Below are positions 38,602-53,600 of a stretch of DNA of 64,000 nucleotides, one piece after another (position 1 is the first letter of the stretch; the number at the start of each line of letters is the position of its first letter). The stretch is from Sitta carolinensis (lineage: Eukaryota > Chordata > Aves > Passeriformes > Sittidae). Below the pieces are notes generated by a model. That model ran no database searches and was not told where the DNA came from. It saw nothing but the letters and a program-made list of their open reading frames with translations. A program made the position numbers and the translations under genes. The stretch spans positions 4,043,501 through 4,107,500 of the forward strand of contig CM063290.1 in NCBI GenBank assembly GCA_032173965.1, in the 5' to 3' direction.

Positions 38602-41600
38602 CTAAAGGCAATAAAAAATATGATTACTGGTTTAGAAATGTCCATTCTTAGGTCCAATGATTTGTCCCCACCAGAGCTTTCCAGCTACACATTTTCCAGT
38701 GCTCATCCCTTTAGCTTGTTGAACCTAAATTACATGTTCAATATTATGATGGGAATTCTGAAATAATATGAAAGCAATTTTTACTACAGCCTCTAATTAC
38801 ACTGTATTTATTTGAGAACTACTCATTGGGAATTTCAAGTCCCAGCAAAGACAGAATTTTCATTTCATTAAGAGGAACAACCTCTCATCATTGGAAGAGA
38901 TTGGGAAAACAGCACTGAAATAGCAATCAGGAACATAATTCAAGTGGCTTCTTTCCAGCAATAAAAAGATACTATTATCTAATTCCATAAAAGATAACTA
39001 TATTATACTGCTATGTGCAGTGAGAACATCCAAATAGCTACAATTTCCAAAAGGGAGTTAATTCCATCTGTGTGTTACACCACTGAGCTAGGGAAACAAA
39101 GTTTTGCTGCATGGGCTTTGGCACAGCCATCTCATGAAGATATTTATCATTACTTATCAGAGTGAATATTCTACACACAGCAGTAAGTCACTTCACAAGT
39201 GCAACTTTAAACTGGTTGGATCTTTTTTCCACGTTAAACTCCTTTCCTCAACATGAAATACCAGTCTCAGGTTACTGAAGATCACAACACAAAGAAAAGA
39301 CTACAAGGGTTGGACTGTCCCAAGCAGCTGAGGGCCCCTTTCCACTGAAGAACACTGTGGAAATAAAGGCTCCTCCAAAGAGGTTCTGGCCATGTGCTGG
39401 GCAGAATCAGCCAGTCATGCCTGGCTCTATGGCAGCTCTATTAGATGGATAAATGTCTTCTAACAATGTCCATGAGAGCACTCATTGTCAGTTGTTTATT
39501 GGAAGCTCCTTTCCCCCAGCCATGTTTTTAATGGGGTTTTTTAGTACATTTGTGTTGTCAATCCAGCAGTCTCTCCATCTGTCTCAGAGCCTCTCAGACA
39601 CACTTGAATTTGTGTCCACCTTCCATTCCTGATTTCAATTATTCCTCAAGTAGCCTTATTTTTTGACATTTTAACATTTTCCCTTTTTAAAAGTACACTA
39701 TTATAGAGATATGAAATTACTGTGAAGAACTTTTCTACCTAGATGACAGCAACTAATTTTGGATTCTCTTGTGTATTCAGATTTAAATTCCACAAAGAAT
39801 AGATAGTCTAATTTCCTGATGGATTTACAAATGTGTACAAGGCAAATGGAAAAGAAATGTGGAAGGAAGTATCAACATCCAAACCTGAATTCATTTGGAT
39901 TATTACTCTGTGAAGGCTGTGACATTCAAGGTTGGAAAAAGTTAGCTTTTCACAAAGAATAAAGCACAATTTCTTTCTTACTGATTTGTTAAACAGACCT
40001 CATACAACAATTAGCTCTGACATCACCATAAAGGTTTTCTTATTGAAGTGCTGACAACAGATAAAACATCTGTAAGTCAAGTATTGAGTATTTCTGGGAA
40101 AGGTATCATGGCATGTCTGATTTGAGACCTGAATATTGCGATTGTCAGACCATACCATTTACAAAGAATTTGAGAGACCTGGAGAAGTTCCTACATTTAG
40201 GAGCAAAACTGCTCCTATTGAAATAGGAAACAGGATGTTTGCTTTTGCTAGCTTTTTTCCTTTAAGCAATCTCTGTGCAGCTTCTTATCTTCTTTTAATC
40301 AAAGTCATTTTTGGAAGAGCAGAGGATGGAAGTTGAAGGTATTGCAGTTCCCTCATCCAAGCACATTTGGGTCTATTCTTAAGCACTTTAGCAATTCCTT
40401 GTTGTGCAATAACTTGGCCAAAATAAAAGGGTGGGGAGCGTGTGAAAGGTCATTTATCTTGCAACTGAAGGAAGAAAGGAGAACAATTCTGCTCAGCTTA
40501 AGCTGTTCTGTCTCTTCCCCGAGAAGAAGCAGCTAACAGTGCAAGTGTCCTGGACCTTGACTTCTCCAAAAGGCTCCAGAGGAACTCAGGAAAAGCCTGA
40601 AAAGGACACGAGTCCACTTCAGCTACAGACTGCACAGAAAGCTGTAAATGAAAGCAGCTGTCCCTGATGTTTATGGCAAAGTGACAAATCACCATCTCCT
40701 ACAGCATGGCACATGGTCTGCACACACTGCACCAAGTAGATAGAGAACAGAAAATGCCATAACGAAAATCATCTATATTATTTCCTGCATTAATCAATCT
40801 TGGAAGTATATGATAAAATATTTTTTCAAGAGAGTGACTTGAGAACGTACTGAAAAGAATAAACCCCAAAATTACCAAAAAACCCAAATGCAGCAACATA
40901 GCAATAAAAGTTCTGGCAGGTTGTGAATATAACTTTAAATACCTATTGAACTTTTGGTTTTAAAAAAAAGTATTTGAGAAACTAGGCATTCATATGGAGA
41001 GGAATGAGTTATTATAATAAATTTTCATTACATACAAATAAATATAAGTTTCTTTAAAATCAAAGATCACCTTGTTTATAGAGTAAATAAAAAATGAATC
41101 CAGATCCAGCAGCTGGTGAAATATTGTAAAAGTAATGGTTTCAAAACAGAAACCACATTTTAAGAATAAAACTTTTGGTTTCATACTTGCAAGTAAATTG
41201 TGTTTATGTGGCACTTCAAATATTCTAGCACAGGAACTACCATTTATTGAGAGCCAAGGATTAGTTATTGAATTAACTAGAGTCTCAAATCCATAAAAAG
41301 AGTAACTGAAAACAGCAGTGATAGAGCTACACTCCAAACACAGTTCAAGTACAGAAACAGGAATGACCACACCCCAAACCTAAGGAGCTTTGCTTGTTTC
41401 TGCAGCCATCACTGCAGTTCCCAGAAGCAGACAGTGTTACTGAACTGCAGTAAAATATCAGAAGAAAGGTACTTCAAGGATGACTCTTGCTGATTTTAGA
41501 CATCTCTTACTCAATGCTTTGCCTGACCTACTACAAGAGACTGTTTGTCATAAAGCACGTGTATGACTTAGCAGTGAAGATATATTCCTTACAGGTTAAT

Positions 41601-44600
41601 AGCCTAATGGGATTCACAAAAAAATGGAATAGCATTTCAGAAAAAGTAGAAAATTAGGAACACATGTAGCCTGGGTTTTAATGGGTAAGCAACAAAAATT
41701 CTGGTATGACTCCTACTGTGGAGATCTACCTTGTTATCTGTAGGGGTTATAGTGTTTGATCAGATAAAATAGCATCCTTGGGAAAAGGGGGGAGTGAAGC
41801 TTTAAAGGTTATGATAGTTAGGAAATGATAAATGTCAATAACCTGAGGATGATATAAAGGTAATTGTGAATATCCAGCTAAAGGAAAGGATTGTGAACAA
41901 GGAAAAACCAGATTACCTTTTCTGAGAGCAAACAGACTAGCAGTATGCAGAGTTTCTAGGGAGAAGATCTCTGAGGAAAGCTATGCAAAATAAATTTTAA
42001 CTTTTTGTCAGAAACCTGCTTATTCTTTTTTTAATGACTTTTTTCATGACAGGTCTTTCAAACTTTTCAGTTGTGTCAAGGGAAGTAACACTGTTCTTGC
42101 TTATTCTACTGAATGAGCAGCAAGAGAGGAAGGAAGAGAAGAAGGATCAAGTGAGGAGGGAAGAGAAGAAGCAGTGTAACAGGAAGGAAGTGTGTCTGAT
42201 CTCTCTACTGACCTCTTGAGAGAAGTCAGACTGAAGGAAGGAACAGCTCTAATCTCCATCAGCTGGGATGCAACAGCAGAAGTGAGACTAGTTCTATCAA
42301 TATGGGATTTGTGCTGAAGGAACAAGCAAGAGGAAACAAATCACATTCCAGTCTCTATCACCAGCTAACACTGCTGCTGTGACCACACCACCTCCTCATC
42401 ACAGCGCTGCTATAAAGCAAGGAGCTTCACTGCCGAAAGCAACAGGACAAGTTACTGCCCATTCCATACCAGGCAGAGAATGTATAAAGGCCCACACTTC
42501 ATCGACAGTCCATACTGAGGGGTCACTCTGCACCACTGGCAAGAGGTCGATGCTCTCTGGCATCTTGCGCATCCTCAGCTCGCGCAGCTCCCGCTCCCGC
42601 TCGCTCTGCCTCCGCAGGCGCGTGGTCATGGCCGTCGGAACAGCGTCCTCACGAGGAGCCAGATCTTCTTCTGCAGATGGATAAGTAATTGGAAGCTGGA
42701 AAAACGCAGTAACTACAGTATTAGGCTTCATTTGCAATTCCCAAAGCAGTGCCATAGTTTTAAGCAAATATTCCACAGACCTGTCTAAGAAAATGATCTC
42801 GTGACGCCCCCTCAGGGCCGCTCGGCCGACGCCCGCGTCGCCCAAGACTTTGGCTATCTGACTTCCGATTCCAACGACTGGTCTTGTCTGATGGAAACAG
42901 CCCAAATTTCTTAGTGCAACTAAGGCTGTGCCTGAAGAAGTAAGATATATTCAATAATGCACTAGTAGGTTTTTTTGGACTGAATTCAATCAAGTAACCA
43001 TAAAATCATAGTGTTGTAGAAATGCTGCTTAATTACAACAACGGCTGCCACAGAAATACAAGAGAAAGGTAGCTCAAAGGCCATTAAATCAAAATCCTCA
43101 TCTTGTTGTGGGATCAAGTACATCCAGATTATCCCTGGAAGATGTCTGTCCTTCCCATTCTTAAAAATTCTCTGTGATAGAAATACCTTTGTATTTCATC
43201 ACATAGTACAGATCTGCTCTGATGTGTCCACTAAAAACCTAAAATCACATTGTATTTTCTGGTTCCATCTTCTCTACCTAGCTGATACCTACCCAGTCAA
43301 AGGAGGATAGAGGTTAAGATTAAAGGACTAAATCTCTTTAAGATTATTTTGCTGGTGGCGTCCCAAGAAGTACCAAATCAAAAATGTATTTTCTCACTAC
43401 CTAAATGGGAACGTAGCAGACATATGAGAAAGGTCATGTCCAGACATACTGATGCCAAAAAAGAGCTAAGTGATGACTAGAAATGGAAATGATTCTCCAT
43501 TTCTAAAACGTATGGTATTAAACATCAACCTTCCAGTTATAATGGAAGACTTTGCATTCAGATGTTGACTGTGAATTCTTGTTCTCTTAAGCAGGAGAGA
43601 TTAATCCATTAACCAGATAGGGACAGACGGTAAGTAAACAGAGTTACCTTTTGGCACAGGACGTGGAACAGAATCGTTTTGACCGCAGAAACTTATTGGG
43701 ATATCCCATTTTTCCACAAAATTCACACTTCAGAAGATCATTTTCAATTTCATCCAGTCCCTCTAAAGAAGGAATGAGGAATAAAGTCAGTTTCAATGAC
43801 ACAAAATTATGTTCACATCTCTCACCTCAAGCAGGCAAAAGATCGTCAAATATTTAACATGTTCAATTAAATACTTTGATTAACAGACAATTATGCAAAG
43901 CTAAGCAAGTCATAGATTTCATTCTGTTGAGAAAAGATCTCGAGCAAACTGAACCTTAATGAACTTTCAATTAAGTTATTCAATGAACTTAATCAGTTTT
44001 TTGTTGAATTTCAAGCCATCCATGAGCAGGTCTGCCCTCAAACATAGCAAGCAATTAAAAAAGAAGGGTTACATTCCTCATGAATTGTTTCATAAAGAGC
44101 TCATTAAGAGAACCAGGCCTTCTACAGTCTAAATGCAAACTCTAATGACATAATGAATTAACCTTTTGAAGTACTTTCTCTGAATAAGCAGCTGCTACAA
44201 CCAAAGGGACTTGTGAAAGCAAAGAAAACATGGAATCTTGAATATGTGTAACATTCAATCTATGAAAAAGATAAGCTGCATGCAATAAAGAAAAGCATTA
44301 TGGCACGTGCTGATTTACAGCTTATTGTTACAGACTATTTTTCTGTTATTGGTGAGGGGAGAGGGCCCTTTTCCTGCTCTCCAAGAAGCACTAGTGCAGC
44401 AAAGAGCTGGAAATACTGAGAAGGGTATTTGAAGGGTGTTTCTACCACACACACAATCATACCCTGGGGTTTACTATCAGAAAATCTCCTCTACTCAACT
44501 TCTGTGTACGTGGATGTGTCTCAATGTTGGATGTTTCCTACCAGCTCATCTAATGAGTAGTTACAAATTCTCTACATAAACCTAACACCAGCTGTCAGGA

Positions 44601-47600
44601 ACAGTAACCAAACCCAAAACCATGAGTGTTTGGATAGTCCACAAAACAGACAAGCTATCTGAAATCTGAGACACAGCCTAACATCTAATGAAACAAATTA
44701 AGGACAAAATAACTGCTGCAAAGAGCTTTGATATGGAAGAGGGAATAGAACTATTTTAAGAGAATGAAAGAAAGAGTTGCATTAAGACTAAATTTAAGCA
44801 AATCATCAAAAACAGCTCTGGTGCAATAAGGACACAAGCTATGGGAATGAAAACCCAGAGGTGGCTAAAATATTCTGAATTTTCAAATCTTAGATGAGTT
44901 TATACAAAAACGTGTGTTCACAGAATAACTTGTTTTTTCTGGGCCAGGCTACAGTTTGATTCCCATTTCATAGCACACAGAACTGGAGGGGGGAAATGAG
45001 CATTTAAACAAAAACTACAAACCTTCTGCAATCATATCTTCTATCTCTGTGTCTGATGAGTTGTCTGCATGTTTTGTGTTCTGCAAGTCTGATTCAACAC
45101 ACACCACACTCATGATCTGACCCTCCACCAGCAATCTCTTCTCTGCAGGCTGTTCCACCAGCAAAGATGAACGACTGACCTAGAGCAACAAAAGCAAAGC
45201 AACAGTGAGTAATTAACACTATTCACAGCAGTGAATAATTAAAAACAGTACTTGTGACCTAACAGTTGTAACTGAGAAGATGATCAGTTTCTACCTCATA
45301 TCAATAAAGTGTAATTATATCGTGCCAAAGCTCATTTCTCAAACAAATTAAGACTCACTCCTGCTCTGCAAAGTTTGCAATTATATTTAACAAAGGAAGA
45401 AACACATCATATCTACAGAAATGAAGGAATGGGAAAATGAGACACATTAAATTAGTAAGACAGGTTTTAAATTGATTTAAATCAATTTGTGATTTAAAAT
45501 TTTCAACAGTAATTCTTCCAGACACAGCACTAATTACACCTAGCCCAGTTAAGAGCTTGTCAGCACTTGAAACAACAAACTGTAGCATTTTAGAATTTTA
45601 ACACAGACCCAGCTCTGAGATTTAAATTAAGGAATCACTTGAACTGAGGGATCTAGAATGCAGAGAAATGTAAAAAAGTAATTTCAAATGGTAGCCTAAA
45701 CGCAGTCTCTGTAGCTATCTCCAGATACAGCCTACTACCCAAGCCACCAATCAGTGGAGAAAAGGTCAAAACCAACATCTGAAACATAATTCAAGATCTC
45801 AGTATCTACTAGCCACAAATAACATCATTTTTACAAAGAGTTAATTTCAAAGATTAGTAGTAAAAAATTCCTACCAACTTTTAGACTTACAGGGAATGGC
45901 TCCAACCCCTCCTGAATCACAAAGCCTTCGATGACATGGGTCAGGATCTGGGGTTTAACAATAGCCTGTGGAGGTTTATTTTCTAGGCTGGGAATGCTAT
46001 TGGGCATGGATGTGCTGTTGCTCCTTGTTGTTGCTGCTGGAAGCAAAAGAGGTGGTGTGGAATAGAGGCATGGGAAGGATCAGATGGAGATTTAATTACT
46101 GAGGCACTGACTGATGATGTCACTGAAGGCAGTCCCCCATGTTCTGCAAAAAATAACAAAACGTGTTGTTTTATCACTTATGTCCAACCATTGGCTCAGA
46201 ATCTGGAAGTAAAAGGTGATAAATAAATCCCCAAGACCCATCTCTGGACCCATCAATCCCTAACACAACCTCTTCCCTAGGCTTTATAGATTCCACTTTT
46301 AAAACAAGATGGTTTACCTCAACAGGCTATTCCACAAACACCCCCTCCTCATGCAAACATTTTCCTTTACTCAGTACCTGCTAACTGTAAACATAGCTGG
46401 CCATTATTTAATTTCACAAATCACAAAACCAAAAGCTACCTTAGTTTGGCATTTGTCCTCACCTGACAGAGGATCTTCTGAATTAAGAGCCTCTCCATTG
46501 CCCAAGGTTATGGCTGGTGGGGACAAGGTGGGTGGTGTAGGGGTTCTGGCCATGTGGACACAATCTGAGTCCTCGCGCATCTCTTCACACACATTGTCCA
46601 CTTGGTAAATCTGCATCCAACAAACTACTGCTTTAGAGAGATTTCCATTCTATCTTAACACCTTAAAAGAGTTGCATAAATACAGCTTTAAAAATAAATT
46701 ACCGGTTCAAATATGTTCATCTTTTAATAAAATTAGTTCCCAAAATGCATTCCGAACAATGAACTCTGAGGACATCACAATACCCATGAGAGTAAAATTA
46801 AAGTATCGTCACAAACAGCAATACATAAAGAAGTACAGTTCTCCAATCAAACAGAGCAGAGAGCTTGACTTTTTCAGTAACTTATGTGTATAGTTAACTG
46901 TTATTTTTATTTACACAACATTTGATATTATTTAAATACATCTGCAAAATGCAAGCTTAATGACAAGTCTGCAAATTGTTCTATCTTATACAGCAGCGTA
47001 ATCAAGCTGAGTATTTCAAAAGAGTACACCAAGACTATCAAGCATTAGTGGTTATAAGAGATTTAAAGGTCTTTCCCTCAAAAGTACTGAAATAAATTTA
47101 CATAAATCTTGACAGTCAGTTTAGCAGATTAAAATGTAAAACACCACCCTGTCAAAAGCAAACCTGGCTCCTACTCTTTTGCCCAATTTCTCCATGAAAT
47201 ACCAGAGCTGAGACTATTACCCTCTTAAAGTAAATTAAAAATGAACATCACACCTCCTTCCTTAACCTGTTGATAGCCTCAAAAAAGCCTTTAAGAGCTG
47301 CTGATTCTTTTGGTCAACTTAATCTCATTAGCATTTTACCACTAAATCCCAGCAACACCATCTTAACATCAGCCTTATTTGCATATCATTTTATTTTCCT
47401 GTACATGATTTTAATTCAGTGATTGAAGGCAAAACCTTCAATTACAAACTGCAGACATCTGAGACAAACAGTGAACCAGAAATTAAATGGTGGTGATGGG
47501 AATTGCCAAATCAGCATCAGAATTCCCCTATTCTTTTATGAAGATGATATTTTTAATGTTAGTGCAAAAGTAATAATCCAGAACCCTACCATCTTAATAA

Positions 47601-50600
47601 CCTGATATGCACCTTCCACCTAGTATAGATTGTTGTCCTAATCAAAATCTATTTGTATTGAGGTAGAAGTTTACAGTCCTCATGTCATATGTATCAACTC
47701 TTTATGTAAGCATTGTCTTATATTTACTTAATTTTTTCAACTTCAAATACACTGTAATTTCATAAAGAAACAAGATTTTAGATCTTAAATTTACATTTTC
47801 ACAATTCCCGATTGATATTCTTGACTGAAGATCCATTACAAAAAGCCAACAAAAAAAAAACCCAAACCAAAGCATGAAACAGAAGAAAAATGTCTGTTGT
47901 TTTCTTAAAACTCAGTTCTTTTAATCGATACGTTTCTTTCCTCTTTCTAGCACTAATTTAGGTCCCTTTGAAGTCAATGGGCCAGACTCACAGCTCTGGA
48001 GAAGGCCGGGGAAAGAAAAAGGATGCAATGTTACCACTCACCTCTGGAGTTTCAATGGGAACTGACGGCTGCACCTGCAGATTTACTGCCACGGTCTGTG
48101 GCGGTGGAAGAGTTTGAAATGGCAGCTGGACCAAAGCCTCTGCAGCAGGAAGTTCTTCCCCAGAAACCAAAGCGTTTTGAACCAAAACCTGGCCCTGGGA
48201 CAGAATTTCAGGCTGCACTTGTAAAGACTGCACAGACTGCAGGGGCAGCGGTTGAATCTGGGTTGAGGATGCCGAGAGCTGAGGCGGAGCTGCCAGAGGG
48301 ATGGGAGTGGATTGCAGGGCAGGATACTGCTGGTGCGGCGCGGAGGACACGAGCTGCTGGCCCGGGGAAACCAAGCCGGGCGGCTCCACGGCCCCGATGT
48401 GCACGGCGGGCGAGGGCGGGAGCGGCAGGTGCGGCGGGAGGCTCAGCGGCTGCGAGGACCGCGCGGGGTTAGCGACAGCCGCCGGCGGAGCGGCAGGCTC
48501 GGGCTGCAGAGCCGCTGGCACCAGGGAGCTGGCCTGCGACTGGATAAGGGCTTGAGGGTGAATAATTATAGTGGGTGACTGACTCGGGAGTGGGACGGCG
48601 GAGGGGACACCACCACTGACTGCTGAGCTGACTGGGACGGGGTGGGAGAGAGCGTGAGAGGCGGAGGATGGATGTGGATCGGGGAGCAGTGGGACTGCAC
48701 GCTGCTGGGAGCCGGAGGCAGCGCATGGCTGGGCAGGGGCAGACAGTGCTGAGAAGGAGGCGGCTCCTGGCCCGGAGAGGTCTGAAGTGCAATCGGCTGG
48801 ACTTGCTGCTGCTGCTGCTGCAGGATCAGCTGATGATGGGAAATCTTTGGAGGTGGCGAATGAAGTGGGATCTGTTGATGCTTTACTAGAGAATGAGGTT
48901 GCAATGGAGAATATGAAGCTGCGAGGGAAGGGAAAAAAAGTGACAATTAGTATTTATTTCTTCAAGTTCTGAAAATATTATAAAATACCTCAACAATTCT
49001 CGCTTTCAAGATCAGCACAATTTTTTAACACTTCCAATATTTGTTTAAAACTATCTTCTTTGACAGCACACAGAACACAAGAACAATTTATTAGGGGAGT
49101 TTATCAATTTCCAAAGCAAAATGCAGCAATGAATAAATGAATATGGCCATGCTTTTTACATATATGTACTTTCTATAAAGAAGTATCTAAACTTATCCTT
49201 TTGCTGCTAGGTCTAAGATTATGGCTGATCCAGCCTTATTTAAGAATTTCTCACAACTTTAAATGGATTTAACCTTTGCTTTGAAACAGACTGGAAGAGA
49301 AATGATAAGCACAACAGGATTTTCTGGTAACTGTTAAGCTAAACTTTAGATAGTACTATGTTAAGAGATGAAGCAAAATTCCAAGAGTTTAGTATAAATT
49401 TAAACCATTGAAAACATTTGTGTGAACTTGAACACAGCAACTGAGAGGCACAAACCTAAAAATAGTGCAGCTTCCAGAGAAATCACATCACCTTTAAGTG
49501 AACCAGTGACTCACCAGTCATTTCTTACAGCACACACACTTTCCTCCAGACGCAAACCTCTTCTTGCTTTGTCTTGTCCACTTGAGAAACAACTCAGTTA
49601 TGTAGGTTTTTCGATTTGTTCTGCTACTAAGGATGGTTTTTTTCCCTTACCAACTGAGTTCTGAGAGCATTAGGGTTCAATACCTCCACGTCTGCCTCCA
49701 AGTCTCACTCTTTCTCTAAAAGCTGTCATTAAGCCAAGCTACATTCCACAGAATTCACATCAATTGTCTAGACTACCATCACTTTTTCAAAACAAGAAAG
49801 CTAAGATGCAAATATACTGCATGCAGTGTAAGTGCCTCTCCAACCAAGTGCAGGTTATTTTGATTGATCTCAATACAAAATACTAAAATTCTGAGCATTG
49901 TTACCTATGGGTTTATAAAAGTACTTGATATAAGAACATTCTCATGACACAGACAACACAGTAAAGGGAAACAAACCACCAATAAAATTTGATTTAGATG
50001 GGAGCAAGAGGCTTGAGGTGGTTTCAGCCCACATTTTACTGCCCAGAGATGGGATGGCATGTCCTGACAACGATCATACAGAGAGAGACCAGGAATTAGA
50101 ATCATGTTTGTGCTGTGATTCGACAGCGTATTGCAGTTGGTGTATTGTGATTCAAGAACATTCCTGCCTCTGCTTAATCAAAACCTTGTGCAACAACAAT
50201 ACCAACAAATAAGAGAATTTACTAATAAAATCTGACCTCTATTCATGTGAAGTATCTATAATAACATGGTCAGAGAGCAGTGAACTCTGACAGAACTGTG
50301 ATACACAAATGAGTTTCCTGTAGCTCCATGTGTCCCACCTGGTGTAATTAAGTGGTGTATGCTGGATGTCCGTGTGACTGGCGTGCTCCGGCTCTCCGGA
50401 GCGGGGCTCTCGCTTTTCCTATTGCTTTCTGAGGGATCTGGCTGGCTGCCCTTGGAGCTGCTGGCAGCTTTGCTGGGGCACAGGGACTGAGTTTGACTGC
50501 TGCTCTTTGGTGGGCCATTCTGTGAACTTGACAACACACCCAGCTTCTGACTGCGCAACGTCAAGTTCTGAACCTGGGAAAAGAGCAGAACATAAAAAGA

Positions 50601-53600
50601 CCCAAACTCTAAAAATAGCTATCATAAATATCAGGCAAAAACAGCAAAAGAAAAAAAAACCCAACATTTTGTAACGCTTCTCGTCCCATGTGATCACAAG
50701 AAGCTAAAAATCTGCATATCAAAGTATCTTTAAAGCCATAAAATTTAGAGAAGGATAGGGATCTTTATTACTTCAGTGATAAATACAGAAGTCTTTTCTC
50801 CCTTATTGGATTTTTAAAAGAAACGGAAATTGTTAATTAATTTGAACGAAAACTTTAATTTTTCTCTTTTATTGTGCCTTCAAAGAAAGTGACACAAGAC
50901 ATCTTAAGCAAAGGCAATTTTATTTTTACCGACAGTGCAGTGGTCTGTGAGTGAGCTTCCAGACATCAACATAAACCAGAGCCTTGGGTGCTCAGTGGGA
51001 CCAGAGTCTTCACTGATAGCAGTGTTTAGCACTGTGTGCTAAAAAAAAAATGAGACCTTCGTTTCTATATTAACCTCCAAATTAACCAATATTAACCTGC
51101 CTTCTCATCATGGCACCTCCAATGTCACAAGAAACAAAAGGTTTGCTTTCTGAAATGTAAATCAGTCAGAGATCATTTTCACTGAAGTCTGTTATACCAC
51201 ACCCGGATTCTATACATAACGATGCCAGATCTCCAATCCTACGTGCTGAGCTAAAATTTCCTTTTCAAGGATAATGCCTACCCTTGTAGCACTACGTTAC
51301 ATCATCTTTTACATGAAAAAGAGGAGTAATTATTATCACCATTCCCTCTGTTGATTACATAATCCCTTCCCCACTCAACAGTTAGTACCTGTGTAATGAA
51401 CAGCCAGTTTCCATTTCGCTTCTCACTGCTCTGTGTGCCACTACAGAGCCCGATCAAACCCAGGACAACAGTGCTTGCTTCCTGACTGGCCTGCAGGAGG
51501 CATTTACTGCCATCCCGCCCCAGTGAGGATAAACCCTTCAGCACAGAAGGTAAGGTGACAGCACAGTCACAGGTAAGGTGACTCAGCTGGAGTTTGGCAG
51601 AGCCACCCCAGCAGCTCATCTGCTCTCTGGTCTGGGGTGAAAGTAACGCAAGAAAACTACAGCACGACATTTCCTTACTTTTCAGTTTTGTCCCACTGGA
51701 TAGAGTAGACCTTTAAAAAGTTTACACGAGCTCACCTGAGTAGCTGCAGATTGACAGGAAGATGAGGAGGATGAGGAGACAACAGGAATGTCAGACTGGA
51801 CAGCAGCCACAGTGGTAGCAGGAGTAAAAATGAGCTGTTAAGCAAGAAAAAAATAGATTGGTAACAGACTGAAATTTTTTAAATCTGTGAAAGAAACGCA
51901 GTATCTTAAAGATATACGTGACTTACACATACAGATGTACAGCTTCTGAGATTTAATTTTTTACTTTTAGATTAATTTATTTAAAGAACTATTTATCATG
52001 GTAATTTTAGTAAACAAAGAAAATAATATATAATAGAAACAAAGCAAATAAAAGAATAATGTAAACCAAATATAATACTATATTTGTTCTGCATATTGAG
52101 AAAAATCTTTGAGATAAAAAATCACATCTATGAACTTTCATACAAGCACTTAAGAGGACTTTCCCTTCACTACTACAAATCAGTGAAAAAAAAGGAAAAG
52201 ACAAAAGAGCAGCCCAATATCTACTATATCTAAGAAAGAGAGCTTAGCTCTTCCATAGGGACAGACCAAAGCCAGACTTTGCAAGGACTGTAACCAAAAC
52301 TTACCATCTGAGCTCGTAGATACATTTGAGCCTGGCTTGCACTCAGGGTGGGAGAGGTGCTGCCCAGCAACATCGTCTGTTGGGTGATGCTGCTGCTGGT
52401 GGTGTTGGAGGTCTGAGAACGGCTTATTATCTGTGCAGGTGTGGGAGAGGTGGAGAGGTTAATCTAAGGAAACAAAAATATTGCTTCTGTCATGGAAATT
52501 CCATCACCCTAGGGTCTAAAGCCAGAAAGCCTTTGACAAAAATGGCAGGGGCAGTTGGAATCTCTGAACTGTGAAGATATCAAAAATATATTGAGCCAAT
52601 CATCACAAAATTGGATTCTGGCAAGACTCTACATTTTTATTCTTAAACTACAAGCAGTCACTTTGCAGTTAAATAATAATAAGCAGTTACGAGTATAAAC
52701 AATGATATGAAGTCTGAAAAATATGCCTCATAGAAATACACATTTATTGAATTTGTAGAATGAGATTTCAAAATTTTAAGAAAAACACCTGAACTTTAAT
52801 ATTTAAGATCTTTAAATGTTTATATTAACTGCCTGGAATGGTATCTTCTATTAGGCAACCGGATCAGGACACTTGTTTGTGCCACCACTTATGGATTTTC
52901 AATCCTCATTTCACAAATGCACACTGAAAAACAACTGAAGACTAAAACCTCCAATTCCATATTAAATGCTCCTCAAGAACCACTCTTTAGCATCTTCTAA
53001 AAAAAAAGAAGCCGTCGTGTCTTTGCTTTTTCTTTTTTTCTCTAACCAGTCCAACAGAGTTAAGTGCCCAGCTCTTTTTCATCACTTACTTAAAAATTTC
53101 CTTGAAAAACCCCAGCCCAATTATTTTGTTAGTTTAACATCAGACATCTTAATAGACTTTCCCTCTGAAATTTAATGAATAAATGGTTTTACTTCTAACA
53201 ACTGTAAGCCAAGCCAAGCTATGAGAGCTTAAAAAAATACATACTTAAATCACTGAAGCTATGCACTGGAGTCATGAAAAGCTTGAGGTTGTGATTAATA
53301 AGCAGGATGTCTGTAGGACTAAAAAATCCTACTTCAGACAACTGTAAAACTGTACAGAAGAGACTGTGCACGTCTGACAATGGCACTTAAAGAAATACAG
53401 AATGAACTGAACACAGAGCCACTCACAAGTGAAACCTGAGCACATGCCTAGAATATGGCAAATGAAACCGCAAAAAAAGATGAATGATAAAAGATGATAA
53501 TCAATAAAAGAATGAATGCTGTAAACATTTAATCAGTTTCATAAATATACGCGAGCATTGACTTGGATTCTTTAGATTTAGTGATATTTAATCCCTGATA

